Part shown: positions 27,530 through 37,976 of the stretch, in pieces
Numbering within the stretch: position 1 is the first letter of the stretch
Layout of the letters: each line of letters starts with the position of its first letter
Assembly (NCBI GenBank): GCA_024236015.1
Contig: JACKLK010000002.1
Coordinates: 310,001 to 374,000, forward strand
Reading direction: 5' to 3'
DNA from: Rhodoferax sp.
GTDB taxonomy: Bacteria; Pseudomonadota; Gammaproteobacteria; Burkholderiales; Burkholderiaceae_C
DNA: 64,000 nt
Notes under the pieces: model-generated
Told to the model about the DNA's origin: nothing
The model's database searches: none
What the model saw: the letters and a program-made list of their open reading frames with translations, nothing else
Position numbers and translations under genes: made by a program

Positions 27530-28525
27530 ATGAACGACTATCGAGCGCCGTCCTGGTTGCCGGGGGGCAACCTGCAGACCATCTGGGCGGCCCTGTACGC
27601 GCGGCGCGTCCGGGGCGAGCCCGCCGCGTACCGGCGCGAGCGCTGGAGCACACCCGATGACGACTTCATCGACGTGGACTGGGTCGATGCCGTCGCCGAC
27701 CCGACGCGGGATGCCTCGCTCGCCAGGCCGCCGTTGATCGTGCTGTTCCATGGACTGGAGGGATCGTCGTCCAGCCACTATGCACAGGCCTTCGCGGAAT
27801 TCGCGCGTGAACAGGGCCTGGCATTCGCGGTCGCCCATTTCCGCGGTTGCAGCGGCGAGTTGAACCATGCGCCCCGTGCCTACCATTCGGGCGACCATGT
27901 CGAGATCGACTGGATCCTGCGCCGCTTCCGTGCGCAATACGACGGTCCGGTGCTGGCGGTCGGCGTCTCGCTCGGTGGCAATGCGCTGATGCGCTGGGCC
28001 GGCGAGGCCGGCACGCAGGCGAGCTCCGTGGTGCAGGCCGTGGCATCGGTCTGTGCGCCGCTGGATCTGGCCGCGGGCGGACATGCGATCGGGCGCGGCT
28101 TCAACCGGCTGGTCTACAACCGGATGTTCCTGCGATCGATGCGGCCCAAGGCGATGCGCAAGCTGGCGCAGTACCCCGGGCTGTTCGACCGCGCCGCGCT
28201 CGAACAGGCGCAGGACCTGTACACGTTCGACAACATCTTCACCGCGCCGCTGCACGGGTTCCGCGATGTCGAGGACTACTGGCATCGCGCATCGGCCAAG
28301 CCCCACCTGCACCGGGTTGCGGTGCCGGCCCTGGTGCTCAACGCGCGCAACGATCCCTTCATCCCGGCCGCCAGCCTGCCGCGCCCGGACGAGGTCAGCC
28401 GGTCCGTGACCTTGTGGCAGCCCGCGCACGGCGGCCATGTCGGCTTCCCCCAGGGCGCGCTGCCCGGCCACGTGCGGGCCATGCCATGGGCCGTGGGGCC
28501 ATGGCTGCTGGCGCCGGCGCGCTGA
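27530..28525 (+). CDS. YheT-like alpha/beta hydrolase
   Basis: A 331-aa esterase-like hydrolase of the YheT/YMC7 family. The start at 27530 (MNDYRAPSWLPGGNLQTIWA) carries the family's GNLQTIW motif. The nucleophile lies in VGVSLGGNALMRW (GXSXGG), the acid in LNARNDPFIP and the histidine in HGGHVGFPQG, so the triad is complete. VLFHGLEGSSSSHYA forms the oxyanion loop. Substrates for this family are unclear, probably lipid or short esters. Confidence 0.9.
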   Translation: MNDYRAPSWLPGGNLQTIWAALYARRVRGEPAAYRRERWSTPDDDFIDVDWVDAVADPTRDASLARPPLIVLFHGLEGSSSSHYAQAFAEFAREQGLAFAVAHFRGCSGELNHAPRAYHSGDHVEIDWILRRFRAQYDGPVLAVGVSLGGNALMRWAGEAGTQASSVVQAVASVCAPLDLAAGGHAIGRGFNRLVYNRMFLRSMRPKAMRKLAQYPGLFDRAALEQAQDLYTFDNIFTAPLHGFRDVEDYWHRASAKPHLHRVAVPALVLNARNDPFIPAASLPRPDEVSRSVTLWQPAHGGHVGFPQGALPGHVRAMPWAVGPWLLAPAR

Positions 28526-28550
28526 ACACCGCGCGGCCATAATGGCCGCC

Positions 28551-29093
28551 ATGGACGATATCGTCAGACAAGCCATGGCCAAGTGGCCGAAGGTCCCGCA
28601 TTGCGTCGGCTGGCTCGGTCTGGATGCGCGGGGCAACTGGTATCTGCGCGACGAGCAGGCGCAGGCCCAGGGACCGTTCGCCGGTGGCCCGGCGCAGGCC
28701 CGCGGCTCGATGCTGCAACACGACAAGCTGATCGCATTCATCGGGCGCAACTACGACTGCGACGACAGCGGCCAGTGGTATTTCCAGAACGGCCCGCAAC
28801 GCGTGTTCGTGGAACTGGAGATCACGCCCTTCATCTGGCGCGTGGCCGCCGACTTCTCGGTCGATGCACACACCGGCGCCGCGGCGCGGGTACAACGCAG
28901 CTTCGTCGACGAGATCGGGCGCGTCTACCTGGAGACCGACATCGGTTTCGGTCTGGTGCATTCGCTGGACATGTTGCACGCCGCCGACGCCATCGAGACC
29001 GGCCTGTGGGTGCCGCAGGCTGTGAAGGCGGACGCGTTGCCGACCCAGTTTGCCTATTGCGTCAGCCCCCAGGCCCTGCAGGCCGCGGCCTGA
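28551..29093 (+). CDS. Conserved Burkholderiales protein of unknown function (DUF2946-like annotation uncertain)
   Basis: A 180-aa soluble protein beginning MDDIVRQAMAKWPKVPHCVG and containing WLGLDARGNWYLRDEQAQAQ, GRNYDCDDSGQWYFQNGPQR and VFVELEITPFIWRV. I recognise it as a conserved hypothetical protein of betaproteobacteria, but I am not certain of the DUF number. It has no signal peptide or membrane segment. The ATG at 28551 is chosen; one at 28542 is in frame and equally possible. Function unknown. Confidence 0.75.
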   Translation: MDDIVRQAMAKWPKVPHCVGWLGLDARGNWYLRDEQAQAQGPFAGGPAQARGSMLQHDKLIAFIGRNYDCDDSGQWYFQNGPQRVFVELEITPFIWRVAADFSVDAHTGAAARVQRSFVDEIGRVYLETDIGFGLVHSLDMLHAADAIETGLWVPQAVKADALPTQFAYCVSPQALQAAA

Positions 29094-29132
29094 GGCCGGC
29101 CGCGGCGAGGCGGTTGGCCCGCGGGCGCCACG

Positions 29133-29163
29133 GACAAGAAAAAGGCCGGAACATGTCCGGCCT
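29133..29163 (-). terminator. Intrinsic terminator after the cytochrome c5 gene
   Basis: AGGCCGGA (29143-29150) pairs with TCCGGCCT (29156-29163). On the minus strand it is followed by a T-run (the complement of AAGAAAAAGG), so it ends the cytochrome c5 transcript. It may also stop the convergent upstream gene. Confidence 0.8.
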
Positions 29164-29192
29164 CGGTTCGAAGGGCAGTGCCCGTCAGGCGA

Positions 29193-29726
29193 TTATTGCT
29201 TCGGAGCTTCGGCCGCGGATGCGGCTGCGGCCGGCGCGGCAGGGGCCTCGAACTTGCCGCCGGCCGCGTTGGCCATGTACACCACCGCACGGGTGATCTC
29301 CAGGTCTTCGAAGTCTCCGCCGGACTGCGCACCCATGGCCCCCTTGCCCTTGAGCGCCGAGTTCACCAGGGCCTCGAGGCCGGTGGCGATGCGTGCGGCC
29401 CAGGCCCCTGCGTCACCGAGTTTCGGCGCGCCGGCAACACCCGCGGCATGGCAGGTGGTGCACTGGGCGTTGTAGACCTCTTCGCCACTCTTGAGCGGCC
29501 GGTTCGCATCACGAATCTCGACCATGCCGACCTTCTGGATACGCGCGGCAATGGCCCGCTCCGCATTGACCGTGCCGGCCGCCGGCTTGTTGCCGGAGGT
29601 GACATACGCGACCAGCGCGATGATGATGAAGATCGGCGCGACAAACGAGAAAAACACCGTCACCAGCAGCTGCTTGGGCGTCTTGATCGGTCCCGTGTGG
29701 TCTTCTTCGTGGCTGATGTCGCTCAT
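29193..29726 (-). CDS. Membrane-anchored cytochrome c5
   Basis: A 177-aa c-type cytochrome. The start at 29726 (MSDISHEEDHTGPIKTPKQL) gives one membrane anchor (LLVTVFFSFVAPIFIIIALV) and a periplasmic domain. The haem motif is CTTCH in EEVYNAQCTTCHAAGVAGAP, and the axial methionine is probably in KGKGAMGAQSGG, as in the c5 family. An Ala/Pro-rich tail ends the protein. It likely carries electrons to a terminal oxidase. Confidence 0.92.
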   Translation of the reverse strand: MSDISHEEDHTGPIKTPKQLLVTVFFSFVAPIFIIIALVAYVTSGNKPAAGTVNAERAIAARIQKVGMVEIRDANRPLKSGEEVYNAQCTTCHAAGVAGAPKLGDAGAWAARIATGLEALVNSALKGKGAMGAQSGGDFEDLEITRAVVYMANAAGGKFEAPAAPAAAASAAEAPKQ

Positions 29727-29929
29727 GGTGTCCTCAGAATGGATGGCGCGTCGGAAAGAACGGGGCATTATAACGAGCGGGCCTCGTGCATCCTGGCATG
29801 GCCGCCCTGCGCGGGCCGAGCCAGCTGCACAACCGGGGCCGTGTCGCACAGGCGATGGTGCCGTCGGACGGGCAAGCGCCCGGCGATTCCGTCATCACCG
29901 GCTGAAGGTGCCGCCCAAGCGTGCCGACG

Positions 29930-30274
29930 TCAACGTGCCAGTTCTTGCTTCTTGCGCGTGTCCGGATCGTCGGGGTCGTAGATGACGCCACCGGTGCCCA
30001 CGCCGACACCCACGCTGGCGCCCCCCACTCCGGTGCTGGCACCGACACCCGCGCCGCCCGTCACCTGCCCGGACTGGTTGACCCCGACACCGACACTCAC
30101 AGGCCCGCGACCCGCCGATACGCCGGCGTTCACGCCACCCGATCCGACGCCGACGCCGATGCCGACGCCGGGCACGACCGGAATACTGATGCCGAGCCCG
30201 ACCGAACTGCAGCCAACCAGCAGGGTCGCTGCGACTACGACCGCACAACCGCGGGACATGGCCAGGATATTCAT
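29930..30274 (-). CDS. Gly/Val-rich small lipoprotein
   Basis: A 114-aa protein whose start at 30274 gives the signal MNILAMSRGCAVVVAATLLV and the lipobox VGC. The mature part is a low-complexity series of Gly-Val-Ser repeats (VPGVGIGVGVGSGGVNAGVS and similar), then YDPDDPDTRKKQELAR at the C-terminus. Such short glycine-rich lipoproteins are common but uncharacterised in Burkholderiales. It is a real frame, supported by the signal and lipobox. The function is unknown. Confidence 0.7.
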   Translation of the reverse strand: MNILAMSRGCAVVVAATLLVGCSSVGLGISIPVVPGVGIGVGVGSGGVNAGVSAGRGPVSVGVGVNQSGQVTGGAGVGASTGVGGASVGVGVGTGGVIYDPDDPDTRKKQELAR

Positions 30275-30441
30275 TGCAGGTATTTCCTCAGGGCCATCAA
30301 TATGTGGCGCATGGATTGGGTGGCCCAATGCCACCGAAGTTCCGCATGCCGGGTTGCGCGTTGTAACGACATCGGCATGGCAAGCCCATGGTAGCCCGCA
30401 ACCGTGACCAGCGTCTTTCGATCAGGGTGGCGCGCGCCAGA

Positions 30442-30447
30442 TACAAT
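30442..30447 (+). promoter_or_regulatory. -10 box of the tRNA-Arg gene
   Basis: TACAAT lies 10 bases before the first tRNA base, at the right distance for a tRNA promoter. I see no good -35 box at 17 bases, only TTTCGA somewhat further up. Confidence 0.4.
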
Positions 30448-30456
30448 CGCCGGGTT

Positions 30457-30532
30457 GCGGCTGTAGCTCAGTGGATAGAGTATTGGCCTCCGAAGCCAAG
30501 GGTCGTGGGTTCGATCCCCGCCAGCCGCACCA
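30457..30532 (+). tRNA. tRNA-Arg, anticodon CCG
   Basis: The 76-base sequence folds as a cloverleaf: acceptor GCGGCTG/CAGCCGC, anticodon stem TTGGC/GCCAA with loop CTCCGAA, and T-loop GTTCGATCC. The anticodon at 30490-30492 is CCG, which reads the arginine codon CGG. The 3' CCA is encoded. No neighbouring tRNA or integrase is seen. Confidence 0.97.
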
Positions 30533-30660
30533 ATCTCCATGACACACGCCGGTTGCCCGTGCCCTTTCCAACAGCCCGGCCCGTGAGCCTGCACCTGTTC
30601 GGTATGCCTGTTGCGCGTCGTAACGTCTGCCGCTTGCCGCACGTCGGGTAGGCTTCCCGG

Positions 30661-31683
30661 ATGCAACAGTCCACTTTCGAATTTGACACACCGGGTCCAG
30701 CAGAGCCCGTACGCGCCAGACCGGCCCGTTCTTCGCAAGCGCCGACGCTGGAGCAGATGGCGCAGCTGCTGGCGCGGACGCCCGACTACCGCGTGCTACG
30801 CCGTCTTGTTCCGATCACGGATTTCGGGCCCGCACCCGCACCCGCGACTGCGACTGCGGACGCGGCACAGCCCGTGCCCGGGTACCGGCGCGTGCTCGTG
30901 CTCGACACCGAAACCACCGGCCTCGCGCACCAGAGCGACAAGATCATCGAACTGGCCATGCTGTTGGTGGACGTCGATGTCGCTTCGGGGCTCCCGTTCG
31001 GCCCGGTCACGCTCTTCGAAGGCTTCGAGGATCCCGGCAAGCCCATTCCCGCCGACGCGCAGCAGGTCACGGGTATCAACGACGACATGGTGCGCGGGCA
31101 CCGGCTGGACGACCGGCAGGTCGAGGCGATGGTGGCCAGCGCCGATCTGGTCGTGGCGCACAACGCCGGGTTCGATCGCCCCTTCGTGGAGGCACGTTTT
31201 CCCTGTTTCGCCGACAAGGCCTGGGCCTGTTCCTTTGCCGACATCGACTGGAAGGCGGCCGGTGCGGGCTCGTCCAAGCTCAGCGCGCTGGCCCAGGACC
31301 ATGGCTGGTTCTACGATGCGCACCGGGCCCAGGTGGACTGCCACGCCTTGTTGCAGGTGTTGTCCCGTCCGGTGGGCCAGGAGCAACCTGTCACGGGCCT
31401 GGGGCTATTGATCGCGGCCGCCGCCCAGCCCCGTTTCAAGCTGCGTGCCACCGGCTCGCCGTTCGAGTCCAAGGACCGGCTCAAGAGCCGGGGTTACCGC
31501 TGGGATGGCGATGCCAAGGTCTGGTATTGCACCGTGACCGATGCGCAGCGCCTGGAGGCCGAACTGCAATGGCTCAAGGCGCAGGTCTATGGCCGGCGCA
31601 ACGCGCAGGTGGACATCGAGGCCCTGGACGCAACAGTGCGTTATTCGTTGCGACCGGGAACCTTGTCGCAAAAGGCGTTGTAG
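30661..31683 (+). CDS. DnaQ-like 3'-5' exonuclease
   Basis: A 340-aa protein with a DEDDh exonuclease domain (residues about 75-240), as in DNA polymerase III epsilon and RNase T. Exo I is LVLDTETTGLAHQSDKIIEL (Asp-X-Glu), Exo II is VVAHNAGFDRPFVEARFP, and Exo III is HRAQVDCHALLQVL. The C-terminal ~100 residues (KLRATGSPFESKDRLKSRGY, YRWDGDAKVWYCTV) form an extra domain of unknown role seen in this subfamily. It acts on DNA or RNA 3' ends; which one is unknown. It lies 128 bases after the tRNA. Confidence 0.9.
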   Translation: MQQSTFEFDTPGPAEPVRARPARSSQAPTLEQMAQLLARTPDYRVLRRLVPITDFGPAPAPATATADAAQPVPGYRRVLVLDTETTGLAHQSDKIIELAMLLVDVDVASGLPFGPVTLFEGFEDPGKPIPADAQQVTGINDDMVRGHRLDDRQVEAMVASADLVVAHNAGFDRPFVEARFPCFADKAWACSFADIDWKAAGAGSSKLSALAQDHGWFYDAHRAQVDCHALLQVLSRPVGQEQPVTGLGLLIAAAAQPRFKLRATGSPFESKDRLKSRGYRWDGDAKVWYCTVTDAQRLEAELQWLKAQVYGRRNAQVDIEALDATVRYSLRPGTLSQKAL

Positions 31684-31725
31684 GCCTTTCGCGATGCGCA
31701 GCGGCTCGGGTGGCTGGCGCCCCGC

Positions 31726-32936
31726 CTATTCGTGCCGCAATGCGTCGATCGGGTTCAGCCGTGCCGCGCGGCGCGCCGGAAAGTAGCCGAACACCACGCC
31801 GATGGCGGCCGAAAACAGGAAGCTCATCAGGTTCACGCCGGCATTGAACACATACGGCACGTCCATCAACGCCGACAGGCCCACCGATGCGCCGGTGGCC
31901 AGCACGATGCCGATCAGCCCGCCCAGTGCCGCCAGCACCACCGCCTCGATCAGGAACTGCAACAGCACTTCGCGCTCGAGCGCGCCGATGGCCAGGCGCA
32001 GGCCGATCTCCTTGGTGCGCTCGGTCACGCTCACCAGCATGATGTTCATGATGCCGATGCCGCCCACCAGCAGGCTGACGGCCGCGACCGCTCCGAGCAG
32101 CATGGTCAGCACCTTGGTCGTGCCCGACAGCGTATCGGCCAGCTGCTTGGTGTCGAGCACGTTGAAGTTGTCGTCGTCGGTGTCGGCGAGCTTGCGCCGT
32201 TCGCGCAGCAGCTGGGTCATGCTGGCCTTCACGCGTGTGGAGTCGCTGCCTTCGGCCATGGACACCTGCAGGTCGTTGACCTGGGTGTTGCCGGTGATGC
32301 GCCGCTGCAGCGTCTTGATCGGCATGAACACCAGGTCGTCCTGGTCGTTGCCGAACGAGCCCTGGCCCTTGGAGCCAAGCACCGCGACCACCTCGCAGCT
32401 GATGTTCTTCACCCGCAGCGAAGCGCCCAGTGCCGGGGTGTCGCCGAACAGCTCGCGGCGGATCGTCTCGCCGATCATGCAGACCGCCGCGCCGGCGCGC
32501 AGTTCGGCGTTGGTGAACGCGCGACCTTGCGACAAGGTCCAGTTGCCGGTGGTCAGCCAGTCGTTGGTGCTGCCCGTGATGGTGCTGGTCCAGTTGCGGC
32601 CGTTGGCCACCAGCGTGCCGCCCGTGCGCGACTGCGGAGCCGCGGCCGCGACGCCGCCGATCTGGCTGGCGATGGCCTCGGCGTCGCTCTCCTTGAAATA
32701 CGGGGCGCTGGTGCCGCCGCTGCCAGGGCCCATGCGCTGGCCGGGGCGCACCTGCAGCAGGTTGGTGCCCAGGCCCGAGATCTGGTTCTGCACCGCCAGC
32801 GTGGCGCCGTTGCCCACGGTCACCATGGTGATCACCGCGCTGACGCCGATGACGATGCCCAGCACGGTGAGAAACGAGCGCATCAGATTGCGCCGGATCG
32901 AGCGCAGCGCGAGCAACAAGGTATTGATCCACATGC

Positions 32937-32940
<4 letters not shown>
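31726..32940 (-). CDS. MacB-like ABC transporter permease
   Basis: A 404-aa FtsX/MacB-type permease. It starts at 32940, overlapping the ATPase stop by four bases. The N-terminal helix follows NTLLLALRSIRRNLMRSFLT, a large periplasmic domain fills residues about 45-270, and three C-terminal helices include LVGGIGIMNIMLVSVTERTK and GYFPARRAARLNPIDALRHE, the family hallmark. It moves substrates in a mechanotransmission cycle through the periplasmic adaptor. It is the last gene of a four-gene efflux operon. In E. coli MacB, ATPase and permease are fused; here they are split. Confidence 0.95.
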
Positions 32941-33682
<742 letters not shown>

Positions 33683-33686
<4 letters not shown>

Positions 33687-35002
33687 GCCCCGCCGGCGCT
33701 GCGCTGGTCGGTGATGACGGCCATGCCGGGCGCGAGCCTGTCGCCGCTGACCTCGGTCACGCGACCGTCGCTGATGCCGGTCGTCACCGGTACCGCCACG
33801 GGCCGGCCGTCGCGCAGGATCCAGACCTGGCGCGACCCCGGCGCCGTGTTGTCGGTACCCGCCGTCTTGCCGCCGCTGCGCCGCGGCGGGCGCGGCATCA
33901 GCTTGGCGAGGATGCCGCCATCGGACGATGCGCCGCCGGCGCCCGCGGCCACACCGGGTGAAAAACGCAGCGCCGTGTTGGGCACCACCAGCACGTCGTT
34001 GCGCTCGGTCGCCACGATGGTGGCCACGGCGGTCATGCCAGGGCGCAGCGTGAGTTCGCTGTTGTCCACGTCCAGCGTGGCCACATAGGTGACCACGTTG
34101 TTGGTGGTGGTGGAGCCGAACGCCACGCGGCTGATCGTGGCCGGGAACGCGCGCGCCGGATAGGCACTGACCGTGAAGCTGGCTTTCTGGCCCGCCTGCA
34201 CCGACCCCACGTCGGCTTCGTCCACGCTGGCTTCGAGCTGCAGCTGGGCCAGGTTCTCGGCCACGGTGAACAGGGTCACGGCCTGCAGCGAGGCGGCGAC
34301 CGCGTTGCCGGGGTCGACCGAGCGGCTGAGCACCACGCCGTCGATGGGCGAGCGGATCGAGGCCTTGGTGAGGTTGGTCTCGTCGGTGGCCAGCGTGGCG
34401 CGCGCCACCGCCACGTTGGCGTCGGCGCTGGCCTGGTTGGCCTCGGCGCGGGCCAGCGCGGCACGGGCGGTGTCGAGCTCGGCGGCCGATGGCACCTTGC
34501 CGCCAGACAGCCGCGCCACTTCCTCGAAACGCGCCAGGTTGGCACGGGCTTCGGTCACCGTGGCCTTGTTCTGTGCCAGCGCGGCCTGGGCCGCCGCGAG
34601 CGAGGCGCGCGAGCGGGTCACCTGATCCATGAGTTTCGAGGTGTCGAGTTCGACCATGACCTGGCCCTTCTTCACCCGGTCGTTCACGTCGACCAGCACC
34701 CGCTGCACCGTGCCCGACAGTTCGCTGCCGATGTTGACCGAGCGCGTGGGCTGCAAGCTGCCATTGGCCGAGACGGTGAGCGTGATGTTGCCCTTGCGCA
34801 GTTCGGTCGTCACATAGGTGGGCGCGGCCCTGCTGGCGTTTTGCGCCTGCCAGTAGACGAAACCGGCTCCCAGGAGCACCAGCATCAGCAGGCCGATCCA
34901 CAGCGAGCTGCGGCGCCACCAGCGTGGCGGATGGTCGTCGCCCAACAGGGTTTGCAGATCGGCGGCTTGCGTGTTGGCGGGGCTTGTGGTGTTGGCGTTC
35001 AT
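33683..35002 (-). CDS. Periplasmic adaptor of the efflux system (MacA-like)
   Basis: A 439-aa membrane-fusion protein. The start at 35002 (MNANTTSPANTQAADLQTLL) is followed by one membrane helix (LWIGLLMLVLLGAGFVYWQA), lipoyl domain parts (TVQRVLVDVNDRVKKGQ), a long alpha-hairpin coiled coil (residues about 115-230) and beta-barrel domains. This is the standard MacA architecture. It links the inner-membrane MacB pair to the outer-membrane channel encoded upstream. Confidence 0.93.
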
Positions 35003-35051
35003 GGTGGGACGTGTGTGTGGGGCAGGGCAGGGCAGGCCGGCGCAGGCGCGG

Positions 35052-36548
35052 TCAGGGCTGTACGGCTGGCGCAGCCGCTGCCATATCGTCGACGGCGCCG
35101 TCGGCATCGGGCTTCCAGCCACCCCCCAGCGCCTTGTACAGGCGCACATGGTCGGTGCTCAGGCTGGCCTGGGCACCCGCCACGCTGTCCTGGGTGGACA
35201 GCAGCGTGCGCTGCGTGGTCAGCACGGTCGCAAAATCGATCAGGCCGCTGGTGTAGCGCTGCCGGGCCAGGCGTTCGGCCTGCGCGGCCGCGTCGGCGGC
35301 GGCCTGCAGCCGCTGCAGCCGCTCGGTATCGCCCTGGATGGCGACCAGCGCGTCTTCGACCTCCTGCAACGCGGCGAGCGCCACACCCTCGAACGTCGCG
35401 AGCGCCTGCTCCATGGCCGCCTGCTGCGCACGCACCTGGGCCCGGCCCGCGCCGCCGTCGAACACGGTCGCGGACACGCTGGCCAGCAGGGACTGCACCA
35501 ACGATGCGCTGTTGGTGAGGCTGCCCAGCGTCAGCGCCGACAGGCCCAACGAGCCGGACAGCCGAAAGCCGGGGAGCCGTGCGGCATCGGCCACCGCGAT
35601 CCGGGCCACGGCCGCGCGTACGCGCTGCTCGGCGGCACGCACGTCGGGCCGCTGGCGCAGCGTGTCGGCGGGAAAGGCCAGGGCCAGGTCGGGCGGTGGC
35701 GGCGGCACGGGCGCGGCCGTCGCCAGTTCCGTGCCCCACTGGCCCGGGGCGTGCCCGGTCAGCACGGCCAGGGCGTTCAAGGCCTGGGTCACGCTGGTCT
35801 GCAGCGCAGGGATCTGGGCGCGGGTCTGTTCCGTCGTGCTGATCGCCTGCTCGACCTCGAGCGAAGAAGCCAGGCCGGCCTGGTTGCGCCAGCGCGTGAT
35901 CTGGAGGGTTTCGTCCTGGTTGTCCAGGTTGGCACGCGCAACCGCCAGCCGGTTCTGCAACCCGCGTAGGTTGATGTAGCCAGCCGCCACTTCCGCCGCC
36001 AGCGATACCCGGGTGTCGGCCAGGCTCGCGGCCGAGGCCTGGGCATCGGCGGCGCTGGCATCGGCCGATGCCTGGTTGCCGCCGAAGAAGTCGGGCTCCC
36101 AGCCGGCGTCGAAGCCGGCCTTGAACAGATGGCTGGCGTCGTTGCCGCCCGTCCGGCTGCGCTGCGCGGATCCCGACGCGCCCACGGTGGGGCCCAGGCC
36201 CGCCCGTTGCACGTCGGCCAGCGCGCGGGCCTGGCGCACAGCGGCCTGGGCGGCCTTGACGCTGGTGTTGGCCTGCAGCGCCTGGTCGACGAGCGCCGTC
36301 AGCTGCGCATCCTGGAAACGCGTCCACCACCCGGCAATGTCGGTGGCCGTGGCACCCTGTGCGCCTGATGGCGCGTGGCTCCACTGCGCCGGCACGATCG
36401 CCAGCGCGGTGTCGGGTTGCGCGGGCGTCGTGCTGGCACACGCGCCCAGCAACAACGGCAGCCCCAGGGACACGGCCCACGACCACCGGCGCAGACCCCG
36501 CGGCTGGGGTGACGAGGGTTCGGGCAGGCGGTGAGCGGGGGTCGGCAT
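35052..36548 (-). CDS. Outer-membrane efflux lipoprotein (NodT/TolC family)
   Basis: A 498-aa outer-membrane channel. The start at 36548 (MPTPAHRLPEPSSPQPRGLR) leads to the hydrophobic segment WAVSLGLPLLLGAC with a lipobox. The repeated TolC-type helical halves can be seen from WTRFQDAQLTALVDQALQAN to TQRTLLSTQDSVAGAQASLS. It is the first gene of the operon, with the adaptor starting 49 bases later. Together with the adaptor, ATPase and permease it completes a tripartite pump that probably exports antibiotics, siderophores or peptides; the substrate is unknown. Confidence 0.92.
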   Translation of the reverse strand: MPTPAHRLPEPSSPQPRGLRRWSWAVSLGLPLLLGACASTTPAQPDTALAIVPAQWSHAPSGAQGATATDIAGWWTRFQDAQLTALVDQALQANTSVKAAQAAVRQARALADVQRAGLGPTVGASGSAQRSRTGGNDASHLFKAGFDAGWEPDFFGGNQASADASAADAQASAASLADTRVSLAAEVAAGYINLRGLQNRLAVARANLDNQDETLQITRWRNQAGLASSLEVEQAISTTEQTRAQIPALQTSVTQALNALAVLTGHAPGQWGTELATAAPVPPPPPDLALAFPADTLRQRPDVRAAEQRVRAAVARIAVADAARLPGFRLSGSLGLSALTLGSLTNSASLVQSLLASVSATVFDGGAGRAQVRAQQAAMEQALATFEGVALAALQEVEDALVAIQGDTERLQRLQAAADAAAQAERLARQRYTSGLIDFATVLTTQRTLLSTQDSVAGAQASLSTDHVRLYKALGGGWKPDADGAVDDMAAAAPAVQP

Positions 36549-36770
36549 CGTGGGGGGTGTTGGATCCAATGGTCAATCCCATTGTGGGCGACCCAGGCAT
36601 AGGCATTGCGACTCGGGTGTGAATCTTGTGTAAAGCCCAAGCGCCTCTCAAGCACTGGCGCCCATCGGCCGGAAGGTTCAGAATGGTTCCGACCGGCCTG
36701 TGTCGGCGCCGGTTGCATTGTCGTGAGCGCCATGCGCTTGTCGCCGGCACGCAGCACGAGGAGGATCGCC

Positions 36771-37919
36771 ATGGCCCGAAATCCGGCCCCCCGAAAATCG
36801 TCGACCGCACCGCCGCGCAAGCGCACGGCGCAGCCCGGTTATTTCCATTACTGCAATGTGCGGCCGTCCACGCCGCGCAGCTTTGCGCCCGGCGTGAATG
36901 CCGACCGCGCCAGTGCCATCAACGTCCTGAGCGACAAATGGGTCAACGGCACCGAGCTCAGTTACTACTTCTTCGACAAGCCGGGCGATGGCGAGAACCT
37001 GATCATGGCCGATGGCAGCACCAGCTTCATCCGATGGTCGGGCGCCACGGCGCAGAAGGATGCGGTGCGCGCCGGCTTCAAGGCCTGGAGCGACCTGGGT
37101 ATCGGCCTGCGCTTCAAGGAGGTGCCCACGCGCGAGCAGGCCATGATCCGGATCGGCTTCATGCGCGGCGACGGTTCCTGGTCCTACGTGGGGCGCGCCA
37201 TCCTGGACATCGCGTCCGACCAGCGCACGATGAACTTCGGCTGGGACATCGCCAACGACCCCACCACCGCCATCCACGAGATCGGACACACGCTGGGTTT
37301 CGAACACGAGCACCAGAACCCGTTTGCCGGCATCGTCTGGGACGAGGAGAAGGTCTACGCCGACCTGGCGAAGCCGCCCAACAGCTGGCCGCGGCAGAAG
37401 ACCTTCTACAACATCATCCGCAAGATCAGCGAGAGCCGGGTCCAGGGTACGACCTGGGACCGGGATTCGGTGATGCATTACCCGTTTGCCGCAGGATTGA
37501 TCGTCGAGCCGCCGGAGTACCGCACCCAGGCGCTGCGCCCACCTGGCATGCTCTCGGCGCGCGACAAGGCCTATGTCAAGGAGCTGTACCCGCCGCAGAA
37601 ACCGGTGGCGGCGTTCCCCGAACTCAAGCTCATGCAGTCCATGCCGCTGAAGATCGCCCCCGGCCAACAGATCGACGTGCGCATCCAGCCCACGCGCAGC
37701 CGTGTCTACGAGATCCGCACCTTCGGTATCGCCGATACCGTGATCGTGCTGTTCGAGGACGTCGATGGCGAGCTGAAGTACCGCGGCGGCGACGACGACT
37801 CCGGCGAGGACCGCAATGCCTACCTCAAGCTGCGCATGGCGCGTGGCGCCAAGTACGTGTTGCGGCTGCGCCTGTATTACGCCGACCACACCGGCGAGAC
37901 CGCCGTCATGTGGTGGTGA
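36771..37919 (+). CDS. Zn metalloprotease of the metzincin type, no signal peptide
   Basis: A 382-aa protein with the metzincin zinc site HEIGHTLGFEH (His169, Glu170, His173, His179) and a Met-turn in DSVMHYPFAAG. The ATG at 36771 follows GAGGAGGATCGCC. The N-terminus (MARNPAPRKSSTAPPRKRTA) is basic and has no hydrophobic signal, which is odd for this secreted class. Residues 1-160 include AGFKAWSDLGIGLRFKE. The last ~100 residues form a beta-rich domain. Astacin or matrixin-type is the closest assignment. Non-classical export or a cytoplasmic role is possible. Confidence 0.85.
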   Translation: MARNPAPRKSSTAPPRKRTAQPGYFHYCNVRPSTPRSFAPGVNADRASAINVLSDKWVNGTELSYYFFDKPGDGENLIMADGSTSFIRWSGATAQKDAVRAGFKAWSDLGIGLRFKEVPTREQAMIRIGFMRGDGSWSYVGRAILDIASDQRTMNFGWDIANDPTTAIHEIGHTLGFEHEHQNPFAGIVWDEEKVYADLAKPPNSWPRQKTFYNIIRKISESRVQGTTWDRDSVMHYPFAAGLIVEPPEYRTQALRPPGMLSARDKAYVKELYPPQKPVAAFPELKLMQSMPLKIAPGQQIDVRIQPTRSRVYEIRTFGIADTVIVLFEDVDGELKYRGGDDDSGEDRNAYLKLRMARGAKYVLRLRLYYADHTGETAVMWW

Positions 37920-37923
37920 TGGC

Positions 37924-37957
37924 CCGGCCGTGCCGCGCGCAGGCGTGGCACGGCCGG
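37924..37957. terminator. Perfect 11-bp hairpin between convergent genes
   Basis: CCGGCCGTGCC (37924-37934) pairs perfectly with GGCACGGCCGG (37947-37957). It lies right after the metzincin stop and before the converging oxidase stop. No T-run follows. It is terminator-like by position and strength. Confidence 0.5.
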
Positions 37958-37976
37958 TGTGTCGCGTGCGCCGTCG

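Noticed and set aside
30457..30532. tRNA-Arg as an integration site of a mobile element
   Set aside because: No integrase, direct repeat of the tRNA end or change of gene content is seen on either side.
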